Assembly (NCBI GenBank): GCA_900541925.1
Contig: UQMB01000010.1
Coordinates: 1-64,000, forward strand
Reading direction: 5' to 3'
Length of the DNA: 64,000 nt
From: an uncultured Bacteroidales bacterium
Lineage (GTDB): Bacteria > Bacteroidota > Bacteroidia > Bacteroidales > UBA932
Within the stretch, counting starts at the first letter, position 1; each line of letters begins with the position of its first letter. This document shows, in pieces, positions 53,069 through 62,764 of the stretch. The notes beneath the pieces were generated by a model that worked only from the letters and a program-made list of their open reading frames with translations, made no database searches and was not told the DNA's origin. Position numbers and translations under genes: made by a program.

Positions 53069-54488
53069 TCTGCTCTTCCGGAATCTGGGGGAGCTGGGCC
53101 GCCGCTGTGGTGAGCCTGGTCCTCATCCACCTGTCTCCGCGGATTCTGAAGGCGAATATCATGCCCTTGACGCTCAGTTCCACCGCCATCGCGATCCAGT
53201 AGCCCCTCAGGCCGAGGTGCGGGATCAGGACGAGAGCCAGGCCGAGACGTATAATCCACATGCTGAGCAGGTTGATGGCTGAAGGCACGAGCGTGTCTCC
53301 GGCGCCGACGCAGCAGCCGTATGCCACGATGCTTACCCCGTAGAGCAGTTCCGCCCAGGCCTCTATCCTCAGGCACGAGGCTCCGAGCGCGATCACTTCC
53401 GGATCCCGGCTCATCAGCCCCATGATCTGCGGGGCGAACGCCCACATGAGGATGGCCAGGAAGGTCATCATCGACGCTCCCGTAGCTATCGTCACCTTCG
53501 CGAAACTCCGTGCCATGTCTTTGCGCCTTGCGCCCAGGCTCTGTCCGATGAGGGTGGTGGCGGCGTCCTGCATGCCGTATCCGGGCAGGTAGCAGAAGCC
53601 TTCCGCGATGATGGCGAACGAGTTGGCCGCTATCGCAACGGTGCCGAGCGGGGCCACGATGACAGTGGCGGCGACATAGGCGCCGCGGGTCACCACATTC
53701 TGAAGCCAGAGAGGCCAGGATATGTCAAATGCCCGCCCGTATATCTTTCCGGCCTCCTCCCTGCTGGTGCCGCAGTCCCGCCCCTTCTGCCTCAGTTCCT
53801 CGGAGCGGGTGAAGATGTAGGTCAGCAGGAACGCCCCGGCGCACAGTGTCGCGAGGCCTGTGCCTATCGCCGCGCCCATCACTCCGAGATCCAGCACGAA
53901 GATGAATATGTAGTTGAACAGCACGTCCAGCAGGCACATGGCCATGCTGGTGATGCTCGGTATTTTCATGTTGCCGCTGGCTATAAGGGAGGCCTGGCAG
54001 AATATGGCGATCTGGAATGTGGGAAGGAAGAGGGAATACACGCGGAAGTAGTCCGAGGCGTCGCTGCGGATTCCGCTTTCGCCGCCGAGCCATCCCGGAA
54101 GCGCGCCGCTGACGGCGAGGCCGATCAGGGCGAGGGCTATGCTGGCCATGCTGACGGTGGCGAGCCCGCGGTGGAATATCTTTCTCGCCCCGGCGAAGTC
54201 CCTCGCTCCGCAACGGTGGGCGATCTGCACGCTGAAGCCGGAGTTGTTGGCGTAGCAGAATCCTCCAAGAATCCATGTGGAGGTGCTGACCAGTCCCACG
54301 GCTGCGGCCTGCGCGGAGCCGAGGCGGCCCACCATCGCCGCGTCTATGTAGCTCATCAGGCACATTGACAGCTGGGCGAGTATGGCCGGGAGGGCGAGCA
54401 GCAGAGTCAGTTTCAGCTGGTCCGCGCCTCCCATGGGGCTTCCTCCCCTGAGGCGGGCGAGCAGTATGTCTTTAGAAGATGATGCCAT
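53061..54488 (-). CDS. MATE-family efflux transporter
   Basis: This 475-residue inner-membrane protein has about twelve hydrophobic segments in two similar halves, typical of MATE exporters driven by sodium or protons. Family members export cationic drugs or small metabolites; nothing here shows the substrate. I start at ATG 54488; the frame begins at a TTG at 54500 that lies closer to the promoter box. The gene ends inside the last codons of the convergent LytTR gene. Confidence 0.9.
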   Translation of the reverse strand: MASSSKDILLARLRGGSPMGGADQLKLTLLLALPAILAQLSMCLMSYIDAAMVGRLGSAQAAAVGLVSTSTWILGGFCYANNSGFSVQIAHRCGARDFAGARKIFHRGLATVSMASIALALIGLAVSGALPGWLGGESGIRSDASDYFRVYSLFLPTFQIAIFCQASLIASGNMKIPSITSMAMCLLDVLFNYIFIFVLDLGVMGAAIGTGLATLCAGAFLLTYIFTRSEELRQKGRDCGTSREEAGKIYGRAFDISWPLWLQNVVTRGAYVAATVIVAPLGTVAIAANSFAIIAEGFCYLPGYGMQDAATTLIGQSLGARRKDMARSFAKVTIATGASMMTFLAILMWAFAPQIMGLMSRDPEVIALGASCLRIEAWAELLYGVSIVAYGCCVGAGDTLVPSAINLLSMWIIRLGLALVLIPHLGLRGYWIAMAVELSVKGMIFAFRIRGDRWMRTRLTTAAAQLPQIPEEQII

Positions 54489-54508
54489 CGTGTCGCGCAA
54501 AATTCCTG

Positions 54509-54516
54509 CAAAGATA
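54509..54516 (-). promoter_or_regulatory. -7 box of the MATE gene
   Basis: TATCTTTG on the minus strand is an exact TAnnTTTG box, 20 bases before the ATG at 54488. No TTTG lies at the expected -33 distance. Confidence 0.45.
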
Positions 54517-54619
54517 GTATTTTTTGCGACTCCCCCGGGTGCGGATTCTCCAACTGACGGAGGGTCAGCGCTTGTGGATAACTATGTTGATAACTTTTCC
54601 CGGAACTTCGTCCGGCGGG

Positions 54620-54651
54620 TTGACAAATTGGTCTGATTTTGACTAATTTTG
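54620..54651 (+). promoter_or_regulatory. nrdD promoter
   Basis: TTG at 54620-54622 and an exact TAATTTTG at 54644-54651 are 21 bases apart. The leader would be about 28 bases, ending in an A-rich region before the nrdD ATG. The rest of the 198-base gap from 54489 has only the divergent MATE promoter. Confidence 0.7.
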
Positions 54652-54686
54652 TCTTCCCACAAGCTTAAAATTTAAAAACCGGAATT

Positions 54687-56894
54687 ATGGATGTACGTAA
54701 AACCAATGGCTCAATCGAAGAGTTCGACAAGGCTAAACTTGCGAGAGGAATCCACCAGGCATACAAGTCAGCCAAAGAGTACTGCGATGATGCCATAGTG
54801 GTATCCATCATAAACAATCTCTATGTCTACGAGGGCATCACGAGCGCAGAAATCCGCCGTCAGGTGGAGGAGTCGCTCATGTCCATCAACAAGAAAGTGG
54901 CCCTGGCCTACATCGAGAAGTTCGACGCGGACGTGGACCTGCGCCGCAAGCGTGACTTCATCAAGGACTACATCGCCGCCTCCAACGCGGCCACAGGTTC
55001 CAAGTTCGACTCCAACGCCAATGTCACCAGGAAGAACATCGTGACCCTCGGCAACGAACTCTACAAGGAGAACAACATCAAGCAGAATCGCTATATCATG
55101 TGCGACAAGATAAAGACCCTCTACGGGCGGGCCCTCGCGGACCAGTACCTCAAGGATCTCAACTCGCACATCCTCTACAAGCACGACGAGAGCGGCACCC
55201 CTGGCTTCCCTTACTGCGTGGCCATATCGATGTACCCGTTCCTGGTGAGCGGCCTGCGCGAGCTGGGCGGAGTGTCCATCGCCCCGACCGACCTCAAGTC
55301 GTTCTGCGGAGAGTTCATCAACCTCGTCTACTCCGTCTCCTCGCAGTTCATGGGCGCCGTGGCCACGCCTGAATTCCTGATGTATCTTGACTACTTCATC
55401 CGCAAGGATTACGGTGAGGACTACATCTCCCGCCTGGACGAAGTCGTGGAGTTCAACGTCAAGCAGCGCACCCTTGTCAAGGTGATCGACAACTACTTCC
55501 AGCAGGTCGTGCATTCGATGAACATGCCTGCCGGCAACAGGGGCTACCAGACCGTGTTCTGGAACATCAGCTACTTCGACCGCAACTATTTCCAGGGCGT
55601 GTTCGGGGATTTCCGCTTCCCTGACGGCAGCGCCCCGAAGTGGGAGACTCTCGACTGGCTGCAGAGGCACTTCATGAACTGGTTCAACGAGGAGCGCAGC
55701 CGCTACATCCTCACCTTCCCTGTGGAGACCATGGCGCTGCTGACCGACGGCGGGGACGACTATCTCGACAAGGACTACGCCGACTTCACCGCGGAGATGT
55801 GGGCCAAGGGCCACAGCTTCTTCTGCTATATCTCCAACAGTCCGGACTCCCTCTCCAGCTGCTGCCGCCTGCGCAACAGCCTCAAGGACCTCGAAGACAA
55901 GGAGGACAGCGCCCACAACCACACGACCCACCAGTACTCGATGGGCACGGCTTCCGTCGCCACCGGTTCCAAGTCCGTGATGACCATCAATCTCAACCGT
56001 CTCATCCAGGACTCCGTGCGCCGCTACTTCCTGGAGCGCAGGGGAGTGACACTCCCTGCCGGCAAGCCGCTTGACCCGCTGTCCAATTTCTACGACAAAG
56101 ACGACCTCTATACCAACTACATAGACAAGGACCTCACGGAGATGACGGAGCGTGTGCACAAGTATCAGATAGCCTTCAACGAAATCATCAAGGACTTCCT
56201 GAAGGCCGACATGCTCGATGTCTACAAGGCCGGCTTCATCGACATGAAGAAGCAGTACCTCACTGTGGGCGTGAACGGTCTCACTGAGGCGGCCGAGTTC
56301 CTCGGACTCAAGATCTCCCCTAATCCGGAGTACGGCGACTTCGTCAACAGCGTGCTTGAGACGATCAACATCTCCAACCGCAGGGACCGCACCCCTGAGG
56401 CCATGTTCAACACCGAGTTCGTCCCGGCCGAGAACCTCGCCGCCAAGAACTACAAGTGGGACAGCAAGGACGGCTACTTCGTGTCCGGCAAGCACAATCT
56501 CTACAGCTCCTACTTCTACAACCCGGAGGATGTCGAGGTGTCCATGATCGACAAGTTCAAGCTGCACGGCGAGGACTTCGTCAAGTATCTTGACGGCGGC
56601 TCCGCCCTGCACATGAACCTCGCGGAGCACCTCTCCAAGGAGCAGTACAGGCGTCTTCTGAACGTCGCTGCCCACTACGGCACCAACTACTTCACCTTCA
56701 ATGTACGCAACACGGTCTGCAACGACTGCGGCTACATCAGCAAGGATACGCTGACCAAGTGCCCTAAGTGCGGCAGCACCAACATCGACTACCTCACCAG
56801 AGTCATCGGCTATCTCAAGAGGGTGTCCTCATTTGCCGAGCCACGTCAGGAGGAGGCTCACAAGAGGTTCTACAACCCTGCCAAAGATGATTAA
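54687..56894 (+). CDS. nrdD: Anaerobic ribonucleoside-triphosphate reductase NrdD
   Basis: NrdD makes deoxynucleotides without oxygen using a glycyl radical. The 735-residue protein has an N-terminal ATP-cone (about 1-90, allosteric), the ten-stranded barrel with a cysteine pair in LSSCCRLRN (392-393), a zinc site of two CxxC pairs (CNDC and CPKC) and the radical Gly708 in RVIGYL near the C-terminus. The activase gene overlaps its end by eight bases. It shows that the organism can grow anaerobically. Confidence 0.96.
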   Translation: MDVRKTNGSIEEFDKAKLARGIHQAYKSAKEYCDDAIVVSIINNLYVYEGITSAEIRRQVEESLMSINKKVALAYIEKFDADVDLRRKRDFIKDYIAASNAATGSKFDSNANVTRKNIVTLGNELYKENNIKQNRYIMCDKIKTLYGRALADQYLKDLNSHILYKHDESGTPGFPYCVAISMYPFLVSGLRELGGVSIAPTDLKSFCGEFINLVYSVSSQFMGAVATPEFLMYLDYFIRKDYGEDYISRLDEVVEFNVKQRTLVKVIDNYFQQVVHSMNMPAGNRGYQTVFWNISYFDRNYFQGVFGDFRFPDGSAPKWETLDWLQRHFMNWFNEERSRYILTFPVETMALLTDGGDDYLDKDYADFTAEMWAKGHSFFCYISNSPDSLSSCCRLRNSLKDLEDKEDSAHNHTTHQYSMGTASVATGSKSVMTINLNRLIQDSVRRYFLERRGVTLPAGKPLDPLSNFYDKDDLYTNYIDKDLTEMTERVHKYQIAFNEIIKDFLKADMLDVYKAGFIDMKKQYLTVGVNGLTEAAEFLGLKISPNPEYGDFVNSVLETINISNRRDRTPEAMFNTEFVPAENLAAKNYKWDSKDGYFVSGKHNLYSSYFYNPEDVEVSMIDKFKLHGEDFVKYLDGGSALHMNLAEHLSKEQYRRLLNVAAHYGTNYFTFNVRNTVCNDCGYISKDTLTKCPKCGSTNIDYLTRVIGYLKRVSSFAEPRQEEAHKRFYNPAKDD

Positions 56895-57342
56895 ATACCT
56901 GCCCGGACTTACCGACGTGGTCCTGGAAGAAATACCTGACAGAGTGACCCTGGCAGTCGAGATAACGAACTGCCAGGGTTCTTGTCCGGGATGCCACTCC
57001 CCGTTTCTTCGTCAGGATATAGGGGAGGAGCTCACCGAGGCGGCCCTCGACAAGATGATAGAGGACAATTTCGGCGTCAACTGCCTGCTCTTCCTGGGAG
57101 AGGGCAACGACACCGGAGCTCTCCTGCGCCTCGCCGCCCATCTGCGCCGGCGCTGGCCTGAGCTTGAGACCGCCCTGTATTCGGGCCGGCATGACGTGGA
57201 GGAGGAACTGAAATCCGCTTTCGATTATGTCAAGGTAGGGCCGTACATCGAGGCTCTTGGCCCGCTCAACGAGAAGACCACCAACCAGAGGTTGTACCGC
57301 CGTGGTGAGGACATCACCCCGCGCTTCTGGAGAAAGAAATAA
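56887..57342 (+). CDS. nrdG: Anaerobic ribonucleotide reductase-activating protein NrdG
   Basis: This 151-residue radical SAM protein generates the glycyl radical on NrdD. The iron-sulfur cysteines are Cys29, Cys33 and Cys36 in CQGSCPGC (CX3CX2C). I start at ATG 56887, within the last codons of nrdD; the frame is open to 56833 but those residues belong to nrdD sequence in another frame. At 151 residues it is near the family's usual size. A carbohydrate-enzyme gene follows after nine bases. Confidence 0.92.
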   Translation: MIKYLPGLTDVVLEEIPDRVTLAVEITNCQGSCPGCHSPFLRQDIGEELTEAALDKMIEDNFGVNCLLFLGEGNDTGALLRLAAHLRRRWPELETALYSGRHDVEEELKSAFDYVKVGPYIEALGPLNEKTTNQRLYRRGEDITPRFWRKK

Positions 57343-57351
57343 TTACCGCAT

Positions 57352-59439
57352 ATGACCAAGTTATCAGCCCTGGCCGCTCTTGCCGTCCTTGCCGTGTCCT
57401 GCGGCGGCGTCAAGATCGACCGTTTCGCCCTTGTGGAGCGCAACAATCCGCACATCACTTCCATAGACACCCTGGCATCCCTGTCGGTGGGCAACGGCCG
57501 TTTCGCCTTCACCGCTGATGTGACAGGTCTTCAGACTTTCCAGACCCTCTACTCCAAGGGTGTGCCGCTCGGCACGCAGTCACAGTGGGGCTGGCATTCT
57601 TTTGACAATCCGCAGGGGCTCCGCTTCGAGGAGACCCTCAGGTCCTACGATTTCGGGCGCGGGCACGAGGAGCTCTATGCCTGCCAGCTCAAGGAAGGCC
57701 GCGGAAAGGCCGCATCAGACTGGTACAGGGTCAACCCTCACCGCCTGCATCTCGGGGTCATAGGTTTCCAGGGACTTGAGCCGTCTGAACTCAGCAAGAT
57801 AGACCAGACTCTCGATATGTGGGACGGGGTCATCCGTTCGTCCTTCTGCGTCAGGGGAGAAGATGTGGACGTGCTGACCTCCTGCGATCCGTCCTACGAC
57901 AAGGTGGCCGTGTCCATCAGCAGCCGGACGCGCATCCCCGTGTCTTTCCGCTTCCCGTATCCGACCGGGGGCCATTCGGATGATGCCTGCGACTGGAGCC
58001 GGGATGAGCTGCACGACACCGCCGTCGACCAGGAGGAAGACGGGATGGTGATACTCCGCCATACCATAGGTGCCACGGTATATTATATAAAGATATGTTA
58101 CGACAACGCCGTCTTCTCGAGGGCGGGCCGCAATTCGCTGCTGCTCACGCCGGACGCGGACGACTGGAGCTTCACGGCGGAGTTCAGCCAGCCTCGCCCC
58201 TCGGCAGAGCGTTCCGGCGGGGCCGCATTCTCCCGCGAGGCTTCATCCAGATACTGGAACTCCTATTGGGAGGACGGTGCGGTGGTGGATTTCAGCGCCT
58301 GCACCGACCGCCGTGCGGCCGAGCTTGAGCGCCGCGTGGTGCTGAGCCAGTATCTTCTCGCCATCCAGTGTTGCGGCGACGTCCCTCCGCAGGAGACGGG
58401 CCTTACATATAATTCATGGTTCGGCAAGCACCACATGGAGATGATATGGTGGCATCAGGCGCATTTTCCTCTGTGGGGACACGGTGACCTGCTCGGCAGG
58501 ACCCTTCCGTGGTACGGGAAAGTGGAGCCGGTGGCGCGCGGCATCGCTGAGCGCCAGGGCTTCAAGGGCGTCCGCTGGATGAAGATGACCGACCCGTCCG
58601 GTCTGGAGGCTCCGTCCAACACCGGCTCCTTCCTCATATGGCAGCAGCCTCACCTGATTTACCTTGCGGAACTCCTCTATCGCGCCGAGCCTTCCCGCGA
58701 GATTCTCGACAAATACGGCTCTCTCGTCGACGAGACGGCTGAATTCATGGCGGACTTCGCGAGCTATGACGCTGAGAATGACCGTTATGTGCTCAGAGGC
58801 TGTATCGCCGCACAGGAGACTCTCCGGGCAGACAAGACCGTCAACCCTCCTTTTGAACTGTCATATTGGCACTTCGGCTTGAGCACGGCCCAGCTCTGGA
58901 GAGAGCGCCGCGGGCTGGAGAGGAACAGTGAGTGGGACACGATAATCTCGAAACTCTCCGCCCTCGCCTCCAGGGACGGCCTTTACCTTGCCGCGGAGAG
59001 CGAGCCTGACACATATTCGGATATACGTATGTACTCTGACCACATGGCGGTGCTCGCCGCAGTCGGTGTGCTGCCCCAGACTTCCCAGGCGGATACCGGG
59101 ATCATGAAGAACACTCTCGACTGGGTGTGTGACAACTGGAACTGGGACAAGACCTGGGGATGGGACTATCCGACCACCTGCATGAACGCCGTCCGGATGG
59201 GAGAGCCCGAGAAGGCGGTCGACGCCCTGCTGATGGACAACAGGACCAATACATATCTCCCGAACGGGCACAATTATCAGGATGCTCGCCTGCGCTGCTA
59301 TCTCCCGGGCAACGGAGGACTTCTCACAGCCGTGGCCCTGATGTGCGCCGGATGGGACGGGTGCACTGAGACGAACCCTGGATTCCCTAAAGACGGCAAG
59401 TGGAATGTTCGCTGGGAGGGGCTGGGGAGGCTTCCTTAG
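57352..59439 (+). CDS. Six-hairpin glycosidase-like lipoprotein
   Basis: This 695-residue lipoprotein (lipobox LAVSC near Cys16) has an N-terminal beta-rich part (about 30-300) and a helical part that looks like an alpha/alpha-six toroid (about 310-690), the layout of GH65/GH95-like enzymes. Blocks such as IWWHQAHFPLWGHGDLLG and WGWDYPTTCMNAVRMG resemble family toroid helices, and acidic residues in MTDPSGLEAPS may be catalytic. I cannot name a family or a substrate. It begins nine bases after nrdG with no promoter visible, so it may be read from the nrdD promoter. Confidence 0.7.
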   Translation: MTKLSALAALAVLAVSCGGVKIDRFALVERNNPHITSIDTLASLSVGNGRFAFTADVTGLQTFQTLYSKGVPLGTQSQWGWHSFDNPQGLRFEETLRSYDFGRGHEELYACQLKEGRGKAASDWYRVNPHRLHLGVIGFQGLEPSELSKIDQTLDMWDGVIRSSFCVRGEDVDVLTSCDPSYDKVAVSISSRTRIPVSFRFPYPTGGHSDDACDWSRDELHDTAVDQEEDGMVILRHTIGATVYYIKICYDNAVFSRAGRNSLLLTPDADDWSFTAEFSQPRPSAERSGGAAFSREASSRYWNSYWEDGAVVDFSACTDRRAAELERRVVLSQYLLAIQCCGDVPPQETGLTYNSWFGKHHMEMIWWHQAHFPLWGHGDLLGRTLPWYGKVEPVARGIAERQGFKGVRWMKMTDPSGLEAPSNTGSFLIWQQPHLIYLAELLYRAEPSREILDKYGSLVDETAEFMADFASYDAENDRYVLRGCIAAQETLRADKTVNPPFELSYWHFGLSTAQLWRERRGLERNSEWDTIISKLSALASRDGLYLAAESEPDTYSDIRMYSDHMAVLAAVGVLPQTSQADTGIMKNTLDWVCDNWNWDKTWGWDYPTTCMNAVRMGEPEKAVDALLMDNRTNTYLPNGHNYQDARLRCYLPGNGGLLTAVALMCAGWDGCTETNPGFPKDGKWNVRWEGLGRLP

Positions 59440-59464
59440 TTTTTCGTTAATTTTTCCGCAGCTG

Positions 59465-59496
59465 TTTGCTATTTTCCGAAATTCTTCGTTTATTTG
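59465..59496 (+). promoter_or_regulatory. Possible promoter of the FISUMP/SusC cluster
   Basis: TTTG at 59465-59468 and TTTATTTG at 59489-59496 are 20 bases apart; the -7 box has one mismatch (T for A). It lies in the 109-base gap between the glycosidase-like gene and the next lipoprotein. Confidence 0.35.
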
Positions 59497-59548
59497 GTAT
59501 GAAATGTATTAACCGCTAAAGTAGGAACTCAAAACAGTGTATTGCTAT

Positions 59549-60985
59549 ATGAGAAGATTTCATTTTGTCGTGAAAGGAGGACTGGGTCTTTCTTTCGCTG
59601 CCGCGCTTCTGGCGACGGCCTCCTGTGAGAAACCCCTCAAGGATCTTTCTCTCGATTTCGTCATGACCGAAACTGCCGTCATCAGGCAGGGCGAGACTCT
59701 CCAGCTCCCGTTCTCCGTAGGAGAGGCCGGGTCCGCGGCCCTCGAAGTGAAGGCCGTATCTGACAATTCGGATTATGTCGCCGCTGTGGAGATGTCCGAG
59801 ACCGACGCCGCGTCCGGTGTGCTCAAGCTCACCGCTCCAAAATACATCCTCGCCCCTGCTACCGTCAATGTCGAGGTCAGCGCCGCGGATGAGGCCAATT
59901 CCCGTACCGTCAAGAAGAGTGTGGCCGTGTCAGCGGAGATGGCAGCCGGTTTCCAGGAGCTGTCCGCCGCGGCCAATACATATATTGTGAAGCCTGGCGC
60001 ATTCGTCAAGTTCCCGGCAGCCAACCTTTCCGGCAAGGTGGAATTCGCTTCCGCATCCCTGCTCTGGCAGGACAAGAAGGGCATGGTGGCCGATGTCATC
60101 GCTGATCCGGCCTCCGGTTCCATCTATGTGGCTCTCAGCCCTGAGCTCAGCGGCAACGCAGTAGTCGCAGCATCAGCCGCAGACAAGAAGGTGGTATGGA
60201 GCTGGACTCTCTGGGTGGCCGACTACGATCCGGCCGCCAAGACTATGGACTACACCGACAAGACCTCAGGCGTGAGCTTCAGCTTCATGGACCGTTATCT
60301 CGGCGCCGTTTCTGCCGAGCCTGGTACTGACGCTGTCAGCGGCAACTTCTACCAGTGGGGCCGCAAGGACGCCTTCCCTGGATCAACTCTGGCGGCTTCC
60401 CTCAAGGAAGTGTATGATATTGAGGGCAATGCCGTGTCTTATACTGTGGAGGCCTGCGCCGCCGAGAACAACATCCCTAACGGTGTCGCCAATCCTTTCG
60501 TGTGGTATTCCGGCGTGAGAGGCGGCAACTGGGGCTGGCTTTCCAACACCAGGACCTTCCCTCAGACTGATGAGGTTGTGGATCTGTGGGGCGGCAAGTC
60601 AGGCAAGAAGTCCGTATATGACCCGTGCCCTGACGGGTGGCAGGTACCTGCCATCGAGGCGTTCTCATTCTATGCCGATGCTGATGTCGAGAAGACGAAG
60701 TGCTTCGCTGTCGAGGGCTCAACTGCCAACAAGGATCTCCTCGGCCGCTATGTGAAGGTGGGTTCAGACAAGTTCTTCTTCCCTGCACAGGGTGAGATTC
60801 CTCACGGAGGCAATTATACCAGTGGCGCAGGATCCAACTGGCCTTGCGCGAAAGCATGGTCCGCCACCGCTGATCCGGCCAACTGCAGGGCGTACGCCAC
60901 TGCCGTCAGCCCTTCTTCGACTGGAGCCAAGGGTGGGCTCGGCTTCGGATACGGCACGCCTGTCCGCTGCGTGAAAGTGAAGTAG
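59549..60985 (+). CDS. FISUMP-type lipoprotein with N-terminal beta domains
   Basis: This 478-residue lipoprotein has a lipobox ATASC (near Cys26) and then two immunoglobulin-like beta domains (about 30-215). Its C-terminal domain (about 240-478) is of the FISUMP type, with FSFMDRYLGAV, then DPCPDGWQVPAIEAF, and VRCVKVK at the end. It is a surface protein with a probable binding role, related to the FISUMP proteins at 22865 and 26383 through that domain but not in the N-terminal part. I use ATG 59549; a GTG at 59537 is possible. A frameshifted paralogue follows after 31 bases. Confidence 0.75.
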   Translation: MRRFHFVVKGGLGLSFAAALLATASCEKPLKDLSLDFVMTETAVIRQGETLQLPFSVGEAGSAALEVKAVSDNSDYVAAVEMSETDAASGVLKLTAPKYILAPATVNVEVSAADEANSRTVKKSVAVSAEMAAGFQELSAAANTYIVKPGAFVKFPAANLSGKVEFASASLLWQDKKGMVADVIADPASGSIYVALSPELSGNAVVAASAADKKVVWSWTLWVADYDPAAKTMDYTDKTSGVSFSFMDRYLGAVSAEPGTDAVSGNFYQWGRKDAFPGSTLAASLKEVYDIEGNAVSYTVEACAAENNIPNGVANPFVWYSGVRGGNWGWLSNTRTFPQTDEVVDLWGGKSGKKSVYDPCPDGWQVPAIEAFSFYADADVEKTKCFAVEGSTANKDLLGRYVKVGSDKFFFPAQGEIPHGGNYTSGAGSNWPCAKAWSATADPANCRAYATAVSPSSTGAKGGLGFGYGTPVRCVKVK

Positions 60986-61016
60986 TAGTATTAATCGCTA
61001 ATAAAACATTTTTCAG

Positions 61017-62764
61017 ATGACGAAGACTTTGTCAAAGGCTATTGCCGCCTTTTCTCTCGGCGCGCTCGTGCTTCTGGCCGGAGCTTGCCAGAAAGAAGCC
61101 GAAAAACCTCAGCTCGGCTCGTTGAAAGCCGCTTTCGGTTCCGATGAATACAGCGTGGAGCCTGGAGGCACCATCTCTCTTGCCTTCGTGGTCTCAGGCC
61201 ACGAGAACGCCGATGTGGCTGTGAGCGCCGAGGCTTCCTCCGACCGCGCCAGCGTCGAGGTCAAGAACCCTCTCATGTATCAGGGGGAGGTGCTGTTCAC
61301 TGCTCCGGCCGTGTCTGCCGGCGAGACCGTGACTGTGACCCTCACCGCTGTCGATGAGGCCAACTCCAGGAAAGTTGAGGTTACCACCGCGGTAAAGGTC
61401 GGCGCCTCCGAGGCCCTTGAGATAGCTTTCTCTTCTGAATACAAGTCTGCCGTCCTGGCGGTTCATTCGCGATTCCTTTCGCCATCAAGGGTGTAGGCCT
61501 CGCCAAGATATCCTCTCCGCAGCTTGCGGTCACTCCTTCTTCATGGGGCGGCAAATGTGAACTCGCCTCGGACGGACTCTCCGGCAAGATTGTCCTCACC
61601 GCTCCTTCCGCCCTCACCGAATCCGTGAAGGTTGAACTCAGCGTCAAGGACGACTACAGCCGCGAGGCCAAAGCCACCCTCGACATAGCCATCGCTGCGG
61701 TGACCGAGACGGCAGGTGCCTCCAACAGTTATATTGTCAAGCCTGGTTCCACGCTGACCATCAAGGCCGTGGAAGGCAATTCCGCAGACAAGGTGGACTT
61801 CGACAACGCCAAGCTTCTCTGGCAGACAGAGCGCGGGATGGTCAAATCCGTCTCTGCTGCTCCGGGAGAGGGCGCCCTTGTTGTGTCTCTCAATCCTGGG
61901 CTGAGCGGCAATGCCGTGGTGGCCGCCCTCAAGGACGGTGTCATCGTGTGGAGCTGGCATCTCTGGGTATGCGACTACGATCCGGATGCGGATCCGTTTG
62001 TTTGGAAGAGCGCGGCCGGCAATACTTTTACATTCATGGACCGCAACCTCGGCGCCATGAGCAGCGAGAAATATTCGGACAAGGCTCTCGGCTACATGTA
62101 TCAGTACGGCCGCAAGGATCCGTTCGTCTGCGCTGACGGCGTGCATTCATCCGCCCTCATCAAGATGTATGATATGGATGGCAATCAGGTGTATGATGAC
62201 GCGAAGGAGCGTCCGGTCTACGATGACAGGACCAGTACCAACCTCCAGCTTGCCATCAACAATCCGATGACATTCTACAGCGCCCCTCAAAGCGCATGGC
62301 CTGTTGTCGACTGGCTTACGGACAAGGCTGACCTTCAGGGCAATGACCTCTGGGGCGGCAAGTCCCACATCAAGACCAAGTATGATCCGTGCCCTGAGGG
62401 ATGGATGGTACCTGAGACCGGCGAGGCATGGGGCTTCCGTAAGGAATACAGCAAGGCGGGCGGTCTTACCACCGACGGCAAGTATGATCCGTCTTACCCT
62501 TGGTATATCGAGTATGATGACGCGTATTGCATCGGCTTCCGTTACAAGCAGGCTGACGGCAAGGAGTACTGGTTCCCGTTCAACGGAGACCGTAATCCGA
62601 ACACCGGAGTGTTTGAACGTGTAGACAGCGGCGCAAGTATATGGACTTCTACCGCTTCCAATACTACCATGACTATGCAGGTGTTCGCTTGGGGCAACCC
62701 CGCTGCCGAGAGTTATCTTAACCGTTCTTATGGCGCGGCTATCCGTTGCATAAAAGTCAAATAA
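61017..62764 (+). pseudogene. Frameshifted FISUMP-type lipoprotein
   Basis: The frame from ATG 61017 (lipobox LLAGAC) follows the paralogue at 59549 but hits a stop at 61494-61496. Homology goes on in another frame that is open from 61439 to 62764, with FTFMDRNLGAM, DPCPEGWMVPETGEA and IRCIKVK. The break falls at about 61455-61465, near CTGGCGGTTC; adding one G there would restore a single protein of about 582 residues. Both halves keep intact codon use, so the change is recent, or a sequencing error. The second half has no signal peptide of its own. Its last base overlaps the next SusC start. Confidence 0.85.

Noticed and set aside
54768..56675. Long open frame (635 codons) antisense to nrdD
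   Set aside because: NrdD motifs are complete on the plus strand; the antisense frame is a by-product of high-GC codon use and resembles no protein.
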